DNA from: Marinoscillum furvescens DSM 4134
GTDB taxonomy: Bacteria > Bacteroidota > Bacteroidia > Cytophagales > Cyclobacteriaceae
NCBI RefSeq assembly: GCF_003386095.1
Contig: NZ_QREG01000007.1
Coordinates: forward strand, 124,001 to 188,000
Length of the DNA stretch: 64,000 nt
Direction: 5' to 3'
Translations under genes and position numbers: made by a program
The notes under the pieces: generated by a model
The model's input: only the letters and a program-made list of their open reading frames with translations
Database searches by the model: none
What the model was told of the DNA's origin: nothing
Shown: one piece after another, positions 57,054 to 64,000 of the stretch
How positions within the stretch are numbered: position 1 is the stretch's first letter
How the letters are laid out: each line of letters begins with the position of its first letter

Positions 57054-57086
57054 CCCTGACGTGCTTGCATGTCAGGGTGTTTTTTT
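57054..57086 (+). terminator. Orphan terminator between the symporter and peptidase genes
   Basis: CCCTGAC (57054-57060) pairs with GTCAGGG (57071-57077), followed by a T-rich tract. There is no gene directly in front of it, since the symporter already has its own terminator 130 bp earlier. It could end a small RNA transcribed from about 56990-57050 or be a relic. Confidence 0.6.
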
Positions 57087-57183
57087 GCCTTACACGCCAT
57101 GCCTGCTACCGATCAAATAATCTTCACTCGGGATCTGGATATCAAAGGTTAGCTTTGGGCTCAACCCAAAAAACTGAAAAGGA

Positions 57184-58656
57184 ATGAAACAAGCACTTAT
57201 GATACTTGGAGTGCTGGTAGCGGTAGCTGCTGGTGCCCAAAAGAAGGTGGTCAAGCAAATCGATAGCGAAGTGTCACTTACCGAGCTCAAGGCTCACCTC
57301 TATTTTTTAGCTGCTGACGAACTCAGGGGACGCAATACGGGCACCCTGGAAAATGAAATAGCTGCGCGATACATTGCGGAGCGCTTTCGGGCTTATGGCG
57401 TGAAGACGCCTCCCGGCATGGATACGTACATGCAGCCGGTGAAGCTTACCAAAGGTGTCTCCCCCCAGCAAACGACTTTTCAGGTGGCAGACAGCACTTT
57501 TGGGCTGGACGATATGGTTTTCTATTCGTCTTCGAATGGGACGTTTTCTGGAGAGCTGGTTTATGTCAACTTCGGTCTGGAGGAGGATCTGGAAGGTCTG
57601 GACCTGAAAGGTAAAATAGTGGTGGCTAAAGTAGGTAATGGCAATCCGGAAGATCGGTTGTCTCCCTATACCCGTCAAAAGCGGGATGCTTGTTTGGAAG
57701 CGGGCGCTGTGGCGTTGGTGGAGCTTTACCGTCCGGGGAAATACCCCTGGAAAATGATCCAGTACTACTTTTCGGGAGAGAAATTTTCGCTGGATCTGGG
57801 CAGCGAAGACGGTGAGGATGATACCTTTCCTATCGCCTGGCTGCTAGACGATGCGGGTTTGGTGAAGTTTTTTGAATCACAAAATGGGACCAATGCGAGC
57901 ATTACTATAGGCGGACAAGCCAATGAATCACTCACCGTGCCCAACGTAGTGGGCTACATCGAAGGGACAGATCCCGAGCTCAAGGATGAATATGTGATGA
58001 TTACTGCCCATTTTGATCACGTGGGGGTGAGCAATGTAGAAGGTGACTCCATCTGGAACGGAGCACGTGACAATGGCATAGGTATCGCGAACATGCTCAC
58101 TGCTGCGGAGTATTTGGGTAAAAACCCGCCCAAGCGATCAGTGGCCTTTTTGGCATGCAATGCCGAAGAAAAAGGCCTCCTGGGCAGCGCGTGGTATGCG
58201 GAAAACCCGGTTTTCCCGCTGGAGAAAACTGTATATGACCTCAATACGGACACCGGAGGCTACAATGATGTGAGCAAAGTGACGGTGGTAGGTTTTCACC
58301 GCACCAGTGTGACGCCTTTGTTTGCACAGGCGGCTGATGCATTCGGTTTGGAAGCCATCGACGACCCACTGCCAGAAGAAAACTACTACGATCGGTCGGA
58401 CAATGTGAGCTTTGCGGCGAAAGGCGTACCTGCCGTATCCTATGACCCTGGCTACACGGAGATGAATGAAGAAATCACCAAATACTACCATCAGCCGGAG
58501 GATGAGGCACACACATTGGATTATGACTACCTCACCAAGTACTCCAAGTCATTTATCTACGCAGTTACTTTGATTGGCAACTACACCGGAGAGATCTTCT
58601 GGACTGAAGGAGATAAATACGAAGACGAGGGCAAGGCACTATACGGGAAAAACTAA
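57184..58656 (+). CDS. M28-family metallopeptidase with PA domain
   Basis: A 490-residue protein with a signal peptide (MKQALMILGVLVAVAAGAQ). An N-terminal part of the peptidase fold is interrupted by a PA domain near 100-225 (LKGKIVVAKVGNGNPEDR). Zinc ligands are visible: His in TAHFDHVGV, Asp in NGARDNGIG, Glu pair in NAEEKGLLGS, Asp in NTDTGG and His in YYHQPED. These match the M28 aminopeptidase set. It should remove amino-terminal residues from peptides in the periplasm or outside. A strong terminator follows. Confidence 0.93.
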   Translation: MKQALMILGVLVAVAAGAQKKVVKQIDSEVSLTELKAHLYFLAADELRGRNTGTLENEIAARYIAERFRAYGVKTPPGMDTYMQPVKLTKGVSPQQTTFQVADSTFGLDDMVFYSSSNGTFSGELVYVNFGLEEDLEGLDLKGKIVVAKVGNGNPEDRLSPYTRQKRDACLEAGAVALVELYRPGKYPWKMIQYYFSGEKFSLDLGSEDGEDDTFPIAWLLDDAGLVKFFESQNGTNASITIGGQANESLTVPNVVGYIEGTDPELKDEYVMITAHFDHVGVSNVEGDSIWNGARDNGIGIANMLTAAEYLGKNPPKRSVAFLACNAEEKGLLGSAWYAENPVFPLEKTVYDLNTDTGGYNDVSKVTVVGFHRTSVTPLFAQAADAFGLEAIDDPLPEENYYDRSDNVSFAAKGVPAVSYDPGYTEMNEEITKYYHQPEDEAHTLDYDYLTKYSKSFIYAVTLIGNYTGEIFWTEGDKYEDEGKALYGKN

Positions 58657-58680
58657 GCGCTATTGATCACGGATTTATAA

Positions 58681-58708
58681 AGCCCCGGAGGAAACTTCGG
58701 GGCTTTTT
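58681..58708 (+). terminator. Bidirectional-looking terminator between peptidase and msrA-like gene
   Basis: AGCCCCG (58681-58687) pairs with CGGGGCT (58697-58703), followed by a short T-run. It touches the stop of the convergent MsrA-like gene. Confidence 0.85.
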
Positions 58709-59195
58709 ACTTCATGTGTTGGTCGTGCTTTTGGCGCAGCTTACGGAGCTTAGGAGTGATATAGGTTTGGCAAAATGGTTTGTCAGGATTGGAGAGGTAG
58801 TAGTGGAGGTATTGTTCCTCATTTAGCCGGAAGTGCTCCAGAGGGAGCACTTTGGTGATGATTGGTTGTTCAAAATCTGTTTGACAGCTGGTAATGGCCT
58901 TTTGACAGCTTCGTATTTGTTCAGGGGTAGTGGTATAAACCGCCGAGCGGTATTTTTGGCGCAAGCTATGGTTACTTGTACAGGCGTGCGTGTAGAGGTG
59001 AATGGCTATGAGATCAGCCAGACTGATGATGGCCGGTTGGTAGTGTACTTTTACTGCCTCTGAGTATTGGTTATAGGGTATTCCTGAGGCAATCCAGCCT
59101 TGCTCCACAAGACTCACTCCTTTCAAAGACTCAAATACCGCCTCGGTGCACCAGTGGCAACCGCCCCCAAACCCGATGATGGCTGGAGCTATCAC
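58707..59195 (-). CDS. Divergent peptide-methionine (S)-S-oxide reductase (MsrA-like)
   Basis: A 162-residue protein with GFGGGCHWCTEAVFESLKGV at its start, so the active-site motif is GCHWC rather than the usual GCFWC; the nucleophilic Cys13 is kept. The family segment P-T-Y-x4-x-G-x-TGHAE is shortened to IPYNQYSEAVKVHY, and the TGH motif is missing. LADLIAIHLYTHACTS resembles the LL-F-x-x-HDP region of MsrA. Family membership is clear; full methionine sulfoxide reductase activity is uncertain. It lies 4 bp after an SGNH hydrolase gene on the same strand. Confidence 0.75.
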   Translation of the reverse strand: MIAPAIIGFGGGCHWCTEAVFESLKGVSLVEQGWIASGIPYNQYSEAVKVHYQPAIISLADLIAIHLYTHACTSNHSLRQKYRSAVYTTTPEQIRSCQKAITSCQTDFEQPIITKVLPLEHFRLNEEQYLHYYLSNPDKPFCQTYITPKLRKLRQKHDQHMK

Positions 59196-59199
59196 GGTA

Positions 59200-59796
59200 T
59201 TAAATCCCCAGATGCTTGCGGACTACTCCTTTCCAGATTCTATAGCCTTCAGCATTAAGGTGGAGCTGGTCTTCTACGTACAGCTCAGGCCGAGCTACTC
59301 CATTTTCATTGAGCATGGAGTTGTGCACGTCTATCAGCGAAGCTTTCCCCAGGGCAAGAAGTTCTTTGCGTATCAGCTGGTTTGTCAGCTGTATTTCCGG
59401 GAGCAGGTGTGTGCGTATGGGGCTGGGTTTTATGGAGATAAAGTCCATTGGCACATCGGGGTAGTTCATGCGCACCAGTTTGGTCAGCATCCGAAATTTC
59501 TTCAGTACTTTTTCTGGAGGAATGCCTGCAGCCAGGTCATTGTCACCTACATAGATGATAACACGCGAGGGCTTAATGCGCGCAAATACCCGGTCAAAAT
59601 AGTAGATGCACCAGGAAAAAGAAGATCCCCCAAAGCCCAGATTGATCACATTGAGCGGAGAGAGGTCTTCTTCCAGTGTTTCCCAAAGCCGTATGGATGA
59701 GCTGCCATAAAAAGCAATCAAATCGTCCTGGTGGGGATGGTCGAGGATTTTATTTTCTAGTGCCTGTATTTCGCCTTCAAACTCTAACTTCATCAT
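59200..59796 (-). CDS. SGNH/GDSL hydrolase
   Basis: A 198-residue esterase-like protein. Block I is IAFYGSSSIRLWETL with the nucleophilic Ser, block II is NLGFGGSSFSW, block III GDN, and the catalytic dyad Asp/His is in VEDQLHLNAEGYRIW. Such enzymes act on esters of lipids, sugars or acylated polymers; the substrate is unknown. No signal peptide is obvious, so it may be cytosolic. It is upstream of the MsrA-like gene in the same transcript. Confidence 0.88.
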   Translation of the reverse strand: MMKLEFEGEIQALENKILDHPHQDDLIAFYGSSSIRLWETLEEDLSPLNVINLGFGGSSFSWCIYYFDRVFARIKPSRVIIYVGDNDLAAGIPPEKVLKKFRMLTKLVRMNYPDVPMDFISIKPSPIRTHLLPEIQLTNQLIRKELLALGKASLIDVHNSMLNENGVARPELYVEDQLHLNAEGYRIWKGVVRKHLGI

Positions 59797-59852
59797 TCGC
59801 TCTGTGTGTCTGAGGAATAAGTCTTAATCGCAAAGGTTTGCATAGCTGTGCA

Positions 59853-61808
59853 TCATTCACCTTTTTTATTAAGAACATCATCAGCAGATGGTTGGCTCAG
59901 TGCGATGGCCTTTTGCACGTAGGACCTGTAAGTTTCTTGATATTTGACCAAAAAACGGTGCATCTGAGCTTTGTCTTCTTTGTCGCGAATATAGTCACTG
60001 ACCTTGAAAGGGGGCAATATGAGGCATACAAAGCGGTTGTTTCTGGCCCTTTTGTCAAAATTTGCCATTACCAGAGGCACGATGTAGGGTTCTTTTTTCA
60101 TGCTTAGCGCCAGGTTAAAGGCGCCCGGCTTAAAGGGCCCAGGTGACTCTTCCGTGCTGTAGGAGCTGCCTTCAGGACTGATAATCAGATTGCCACCACC
60201 GCCTACATATGCACCGGCTTCATTGTAAAACATCTGGCGAACCTGTTTTTTTATCTTTTTGCTTTCAGACTTGGAGTCATCGGTATACACGTCTATGTGA
60301 CCCAGCCTTTGGTAATATTCCTGATGTGCAAATTCTTTGCTTTGCCCTACCCGAACAATGCGCAGCCCTGGGTCGTCATAGTTTTTCATCAGGATCATGC
60401 TGCTAATAAAGTGGGAGTCCAGGGTGATCTGAAACTGGTTGGGCAGGGTGTTGTACGGGTGGTTTCTGAGGTGGTTGTAGATGAATATATGTCCTGACTC
60501 ATTTGGTAAGTTTTCGGTTCCTTGAATAAGGTAGCGCTGTTTGTCGAAAACCGATATATAGGACTGAGCACAAATCTTTCTGATCTCCAGCGGACTGGCA
60601 TTTTTAGGTGCCTGTACTACGCTTTTATAGACGTCTACCAGACCTTTGTAAAAACTCGCCTCGGTGTAGGTTTCTTCCAGTACATCGAGTGCAGTGGTGG
60701 CTATGTTTTTCTCCAGGCTTGTGCCCTGTACCCGTAATTTTTCCAATATAAAAAGCGCATCGTCTACGGTATGCTTATTGTCGAGCAAGTGCGGTATTTT
60801 ATGCAGTGGGGAAGACAAGTCTATTCGGGCACTGTTTTGGTCTATCAGGTTGCTGATAGCGATGAGCTCATGCTTGAATCCGGAAGCGATAATGCGGGCA
60901 CGAATAGCCTGGAGGCGGTAGCTGATGAGCCAGAGTAATCTTCTATAAAACTGCGGTGTAAAATCCGGATGCAGCTTTAGTACCCGATCTAGAGACGTCC
61001 GGGGGATGAAATAGACCAATGTTTCCTGTACAGCATGAGCATTGACCATGTTGGTCTGGCCTGTGCCTGCAGACCAGCCGATCAGAAAGCCTGGAGTGGT
61101 GATTTGGCGAAAGCCTATGGATCTGTTGTCTTCGCTTTGATAGCTAAAGCGAACTTTTCCAGACCCTAATATGTAGATACCGTCTGGTTCGGATTCCTGA
61201 GTAAAAATGGTGGCATTGGAAGGGTACAGTCGGCGCTCTATACTCTGGCTGAGAAACTCTAGCGGCGACTCTTCAAAAACTTCAAAAAAGCTTGATTTAC
61301 GAAGAAAGGCCGTGAGGTTTTCATCTACAGGAGCTGGGGATGTAGAAAATACCGGATCTTCCGTTTTTATCTGGTCTTGCTCTTTTGCTTGAGAGCTGAG
61401 GAGTTTTATGGCGGTAATTAGCAGTACACGAGTTTGTGCGCACACTTCGCGGAGGAAGCTTGTGCCGGCTTCAGGGTCAGTGGTCATGAGCTCCTGCAGG
61501 TCTTTGTGGCTCCACCTGATAAATGAAGCTGATGAAGAGCTTACTTTGGCGGTGGTGGCGTACCTACCTGGTGCGTTGAAGCCACTCCAGCCTACTGGAG
61601 TAAAACGCTGGCTACTTTCGCCTACATGTATTTCCCCTACAGTTTCGTCTACTTCCAGCGAAAACCGAATACTTCCAGATTTTAGGAGATAAAAGTCATT
61701 TGCTTTGGCAAACTGCTGTGTCAGAAAATCGCCTTTTTTTAAACGAATTTCTTTTCCGACCTCTAAAATGGCTGGGGTGATTGCGGATTTGTTGCTTAAT
61801 GCCTTCAA
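59853..61808 (-). CDS. Fusion of two cyclic-nucleotide-binding-like domains and a PlsC-type acyltransferase
   Basis: A 651-residue protein. Residues about 18-130 and 190-310 look like two cNMP-binding (CRP-type beta-barrel) domains, for example RLKKGDFLTQQFAKANDFYL and FTQESEPDGIYILGSGKVRF. Residues about 410-630 resemble a glycerol-phosphate acyltransferase. The PlsC H-x4-D motif is not seen as such: the region reads IFIYNHLRNHPYNT (His446). The glycerophosphate motif appears as ISPEGSSYS rather than FPEGTRS. No membrane anchor is visible. The likely role is acylation or lipid binding gated by a nucleotide or other ligand. Single gene, AT-rich promoter region upstream. Confidence 0.82.
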   Translation of the reverse strand: MKALSNKSAITPAILEVGKEIRLKKGDFLTQQFAKANDFYLLKSGSIRFSLEVDETVGEIHVGESSQRFTPVGWSGFNAPGRYATTAKVSSSSASFIRWSHKDLQELMTTDPEAGTSFLREVCAQTRVLLITAIKLLSSQAKEQDQIKTEDPVFSTSPAPVDENLTAFLRKSSFFEVFEESPLEFLSQSIERRLYPSNATIFTQESEPDGIYILGSGKVRFSYQSEDNRSIGFRQITTPGFLIGWSAGTGQTNMVNAHAVQETLVYFIPRTSLDRVLKLHPDFTPQFYRRLLWLISYRLQAIRARIIASGFKHELIAISNLIDQNSARIDLSSPLHKIPHLLDNKHTVDDALFILEKLRVQGTSLEKNIATTALDVLEETYTEASFYKGLVDVYKSVVQAPKNASPLEIRKICAQSYISVFDKQRYLIQGTENLPNESGHIFIYNHLRNHPYNTLPNQFQITLDSHFISSMILMKNYDDPGLRIVRVGQSKEFAHQEYYQRLGHIDVYTDDSKSESKKIKKQVRQMFYNEAGAYVGGGGNLIISPEGSSYSTEESPGPFKPGAFNLALSMKKEPYIVPLVMANFDKRARNNRFVCLILPPFKVSDYIRDKEDKAQMHRFLVKYQETYRSYVQKAIALSQPSADDVLNKKGE

Positions 61809-61926
61809 TTTTTACTATTTTGTTAATTAAAAGAAATTAAAATATTATTTCATTCAATTAAAATAGTAAAAAAATGAAAATTATGTAAAAAATGGATTGC
61901 GAAATTTTAAAATTGATTGAAGCCAA

Positions 61927-62394
61927 CTACAGGGTGTCGCGGTAGTTGACCGGGCTGCACTGTGCAAAAGGCACATTGCTGGTGAGTGAAAATTTGTAGT
62001 CTACGATAAACTCGTTGAGCAGTCTTTCGAAGGTTTCTTTTCGGTCTGAATTGAGTTCTCCTTCACTAAACTCATAGATAAAATAGTCTATAGATCCGTC
62101 CGCACTAAAGTAGATTCTGTTGAAGCATCGGGTCTGACTACCCCAGCGAAAATCTCGTCCATTTAGAAAAGCGCTCAGGTCATGAATCATAGAGTAGTAG
62201 GCTTTAATGTAGGCGTTTTGTTGGTCGCCAAATACGGCCTTGGACGCATCGCTATGAATGCCGCTTCTATAAGTGCTGTCTAGTTGTGCTACTTCAATTC
62301 CTCGAGTTTTTGCGTCTTCCAATGAAATTCCAATTTGTGCATTGGCCAAATTGAACAATACGAGGGTGAGTATGGATGTAAGGATTACTTTCAT
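61927..62394 (-). CDS. Secreted hypothetical protein
   Basis: A 155-residue protein with a signal peptide ending at ANAQ. The mature part is mixed alpha/beta (SGIHSDASKAVFGDQQNAYIKAY; RIYFSADGSIDYFIYEF) and ends near a cysteine-containing FAQCSPVNYRDTL. No family is recognised by me. It probably sits in the periplasm or outer surface. Not in an operon with its neighbours. Confidence 0.75.
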   Translation of the reverse strand: MKVILTSILTLVLFNLANAQIGISLEDAKTRGIEVAQLDSTYRSGIHSDASKAVFGDQQNAYIKAYYSMIHDLSAFLNGRDFRWGSQTRCFNRIYFSADGSIDYFIYEFSEGELNSDRKETFERLLNEFIVDYKFSLTSNVPFAQCSPVNYRDTL

Positions 62395-62530
62395 TTCGCC
62401 GGTTTTTTAGAAAAACGGTTGCGAAAATAGAGTAAATATCCCTCAAGAGAAAGAGCACAGGCCAAACTTAAGAGATGAAAGCGCTCAAGGAAAATAAAAC
62501 AGGTTTGAACGGGTAAATTATTGGATTATT

Positions 62531-63331
62531 CTAAGTAAATGAAGGGTTGTGTACAAATTGATAGCCAGTTTCCTTTAGAAGTTTTGCTGGTGAAACGCGT
62601 TTGAAGTCCTTGCTTTCTGTAGAAAATTGGGGTGGTGGGAGGTCCAGTTTTTGAGTAGCCTGTAGGTAAAAGTCATCCCGCCGAGGGTGTGACGGAGCGC
62701 AGGCATTGTAGGTTTTGTTCCAAAGGCTTTGCTGTATGATGGATTGAATCACTCCGATACAGTCCTCGAGGTGAATCATATTTACAGGGTTGGAGGCGCC
62801 AGGTACTCCCTTTTTTCCGGCCAAAAACCTGCCGGGGTGTCGCTCTGGCCCATAGAGACCTCCAAAGCGTACTACAGTGGTTTGGAAGGTGAGGGTAGAT
62901 GTGAAGATTTGTTCCATTAGCAGTAGGGGTATGCCACCACGACTTAGCGCAGTGGGGGATGCATCCTCTTCGTGTACTTCCCGGTTACAGTTGGGGTATA
63001 CTGCAGTAGAACTTACAAACAAGACTTTGGAGATTTGATGTTGCAGGCAGTATTGTCTGATGGCCTGAAGCTGTTTTTTGTGGTAGTCTTCATCTTCATT
63101 TTGATTTCTTGGAGGCAGGTTGATGATGAGGACGTCCGTATCAAAAAAATCTGCTGTGTGCTCCACATCAGGATTAAAGTTCAAAACGTAAGGTGTAATG
63201 CCGGCACTTTTTAAGCGAGCTGTTTTGGCTGCTGTGGTAGTTGCACCTTTTATTTGAAAACCAGCCTTCGCCAATGCTGCTCCCAGTGGCAGTCCCAGCC
63301 ATCCACACCCTAGTATTGAAATTGTTTGCAT
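62531..63331 (-). CDS. NAD(P)-binding protein of the SDR/epimerase-like type (YeeZ family)
   Basis: The start MQTISILGCGWLGLPLG gives 266 residues; nine more codons upstream are not conserved in type. The Rossmann loop is GCGWLGLPLGAALAKAG, then NLPPRN and VSSTAVYPN with the catalytic Ser/Thr, and VRFGGLYGPERHPGRFLAG. These are atypical extended SDRs resembling YeeZ, with unknown substrate. Divergent from the hypothetical secreted protein gene at 63431. Confidence 0.85.
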   Translation of the reverse strand: MQTISILGCGWLGLPLGAALAKAGFQIKGATTTAAKTARLKSAGITPYVLNFNPDVEHTADFFDTDVLIINLPPRNQNEDEDYHKKQLQAIRQYCLQHQISKVLFVSSTAVYPNCNREVHEEDASPTALSRGGIPLLLMEQIFTSTLTFQTTVVRFGGLYGPERHPGRFLAGKKGVPGASNPVNMIHLEDCIGVIQSIIQQSLWNKTYNACAPSHPRRDDFYLQATQKLDLPPPQFSTESKDFKRVSPAKLLKETGYQFVHNPSFT

Positions 63332-63430
63332 AATCCCGAGTTGTCTTTGTAGACCCAAAAATAAAGGAGCAATCTACTTGCTAGATTTTGTATCTTCGGT
63401 CATCTAATCTGATAACCTAACCTAAAATAC

Positions 63431-63946
63431 ATGAAAATGCGAATAGTTTTGCTGACCGCCATCGTCAGCATGATTACATTCAGCCTACAGGCCCAGGAGG
63501 AAGAAAATATTGTGGAAGTCATCGATGAGCTTACGGTGCAGTGGGATGCACTTGCTGACCAGCTCAAAACCTATGAAGGACTGGAGCAATATTGTCATAC
63601 CAAGGCTTTTCGAGACAATGCCATTGCTCTTTTAGACGATATCCATCACTACGATACTACGCTCTATTTGATTGTTAAAAATAAGTTTGATACCGACAAA
63701 GATGCCGAAGCAAGGGCCACGCTCTCTGACATAGAAACGCTAGAGACAGAATACACCACCCGCTCTTTTTTACGATTTCTCCGAAAGGAATGCATGGAGC
63801 TCAACAACCTGGAGATGAACAAGACCAGCGATGCTTATGCTCATGACGTGAAGGTGCTGGAAAAAGAAATGAAAAAATACTTGAAGGCAATCACGCGCCA
63901 GGTGGACGTGATCGACGATCACGTGCATCATTTGGATGGTTTGTAG
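63431..63946 (+). CDS. Secreted hypothetical helical protein
   Basis: A 171-residue protein with a signal peptide (IVLLTAIVSMITFSLQAQ). The mature part is all helical and strongly acidic/basic, beginning EEENIVEVIDELTVQWDALADQL, with a His-rich end (VDVIDDHVHHLDGL). No domain is recognised. It could be a periplasmic structural or chaperone-like protein; this is only a guess. It ends 54 bp before the window edge, just ahead of a CTGCCTGCAGGCGG palindrome. Confidence 0.75.
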   Translation: MKMRIVLLTAIVSMITFSLQAQEEENIVEVIDELTVQWDALADQLKTYEGLEQYCHTKAFRDNAIALLDDIHHYDTTLYLIVKNKFDTDKDAEARATLSDIETLETEYTTRSFLRFLRKECMELNNLEMNKTSDAYAHDVKVLEKEMKKYLKAITRQVDVIDDHVHHLDGL

Positions 63947-64000
63947 ACTGCCTGCAGGCGGTCAAGCACTCTGCTTACTGCAGGACAAACAAGAGTATTG

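Overview
The window looks like a stretch of chromosome from a Bacteroidota bacterium, most likely a marine member of the Cytophagales; the genus cannot be fixed from the sequence alone. The reasons are a SusD-type polysaccharide locus, a type IX secretion sorting domain on a secreted glucanase, several Bacteroidota-type lipoproteins with lipobox cysteines, near absence of Shine-Dalgarno sequences, and families common in this phylum (WbqC, DUF4230, PepSY-like DUF2874, S41 lipoprotein peptidases, a metY-metX-hom operon under a SAM-I riboswitch). No prophage, insertion sequence, CRISPR array or rRNA operon was seen.

Layout. 1-6.4 kb: the 3' end of a polysaccharide utilisation locus (SusD C-terminus, PKD/CBM-like lipoprotein, GH3 beta-glucosidase, GH5 glucanase with a fascin-like beta-trefoil), probably for laminarin-type beta-glucan. 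6.4-10.3 kb: oxidoreductase, WG-repeat protein, AI-2E family permease, AlkD-like protein. 10.3-17.4 kb: a minus-strand operon of an MpaB/Lcp-like oxygenase, a polytopic membrane protein and a 1745-residue hybrid Ser/Thr kinase-ATPase-histidine kinase. 17.4-18.4 kb: an unusual gene-free region with a 21-nt tandem array, two decayed tRNA-Ser 3' halves with their own terminators, and an intact tRNA-Ser(TGA). 18.5-26.1 kb: housekeeping genes (TPR protein; mltG-thioesterase-yihY; tsaC-wbqC; clpC). 26.2-27.7 kb: a small regulator locus in which the same 24-bp element lies before two transcription units. 27.7-33.2 kb: vWA membrane protein, FabG, an Hpt-like protein facing an NtrC-type regulator, a PepSY-like protein. 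33.5-36.8 kb: lpd, an XRE-Fic protein, a 52-residue membrane ORF, YtxH protein. 36.8-40.5 kb: the methionine operon. 40.5-50.1 kb: peptidase, sucD, hydrolase, KdsC, DAHP synthase, threonine aldolase, transporters, a PIN toxin-antitoxin pair. 50.2-50.4 kb: a second 21-nt tandem array. 50.5-64 kb: rarA, hutI, hutG, RidA, DUF4230, an AGCS symporter with an inserted soluble domain, an M28 peptidase, MsrA-like and SGNH proteins, a cNMP-binding/acyltransferase fusion and secreted proteins of unknown role.

How parts work together. The locus at the left edge would bind, import and cut beta-1,3-linked glucan at the cell surface. metY, metX and hom turn aspartate-derived homoserine into homocysteine under S-adenosylmethionine feedback. 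hutI and hutG carry out the last steps of histidine breakdown. The most unexplained material is non-coding: two strictly 21-bp-periodic arrays, the tRNA-Ser-derived repeats beside one of them, and the duplicated 24-bp element around the small regulator. I see no complete new multi-gene defence or mobile system; the oxygenase-membrane protein-giant kinase operon and the two 21-nt arrays are the best candidates for undescribed biology.
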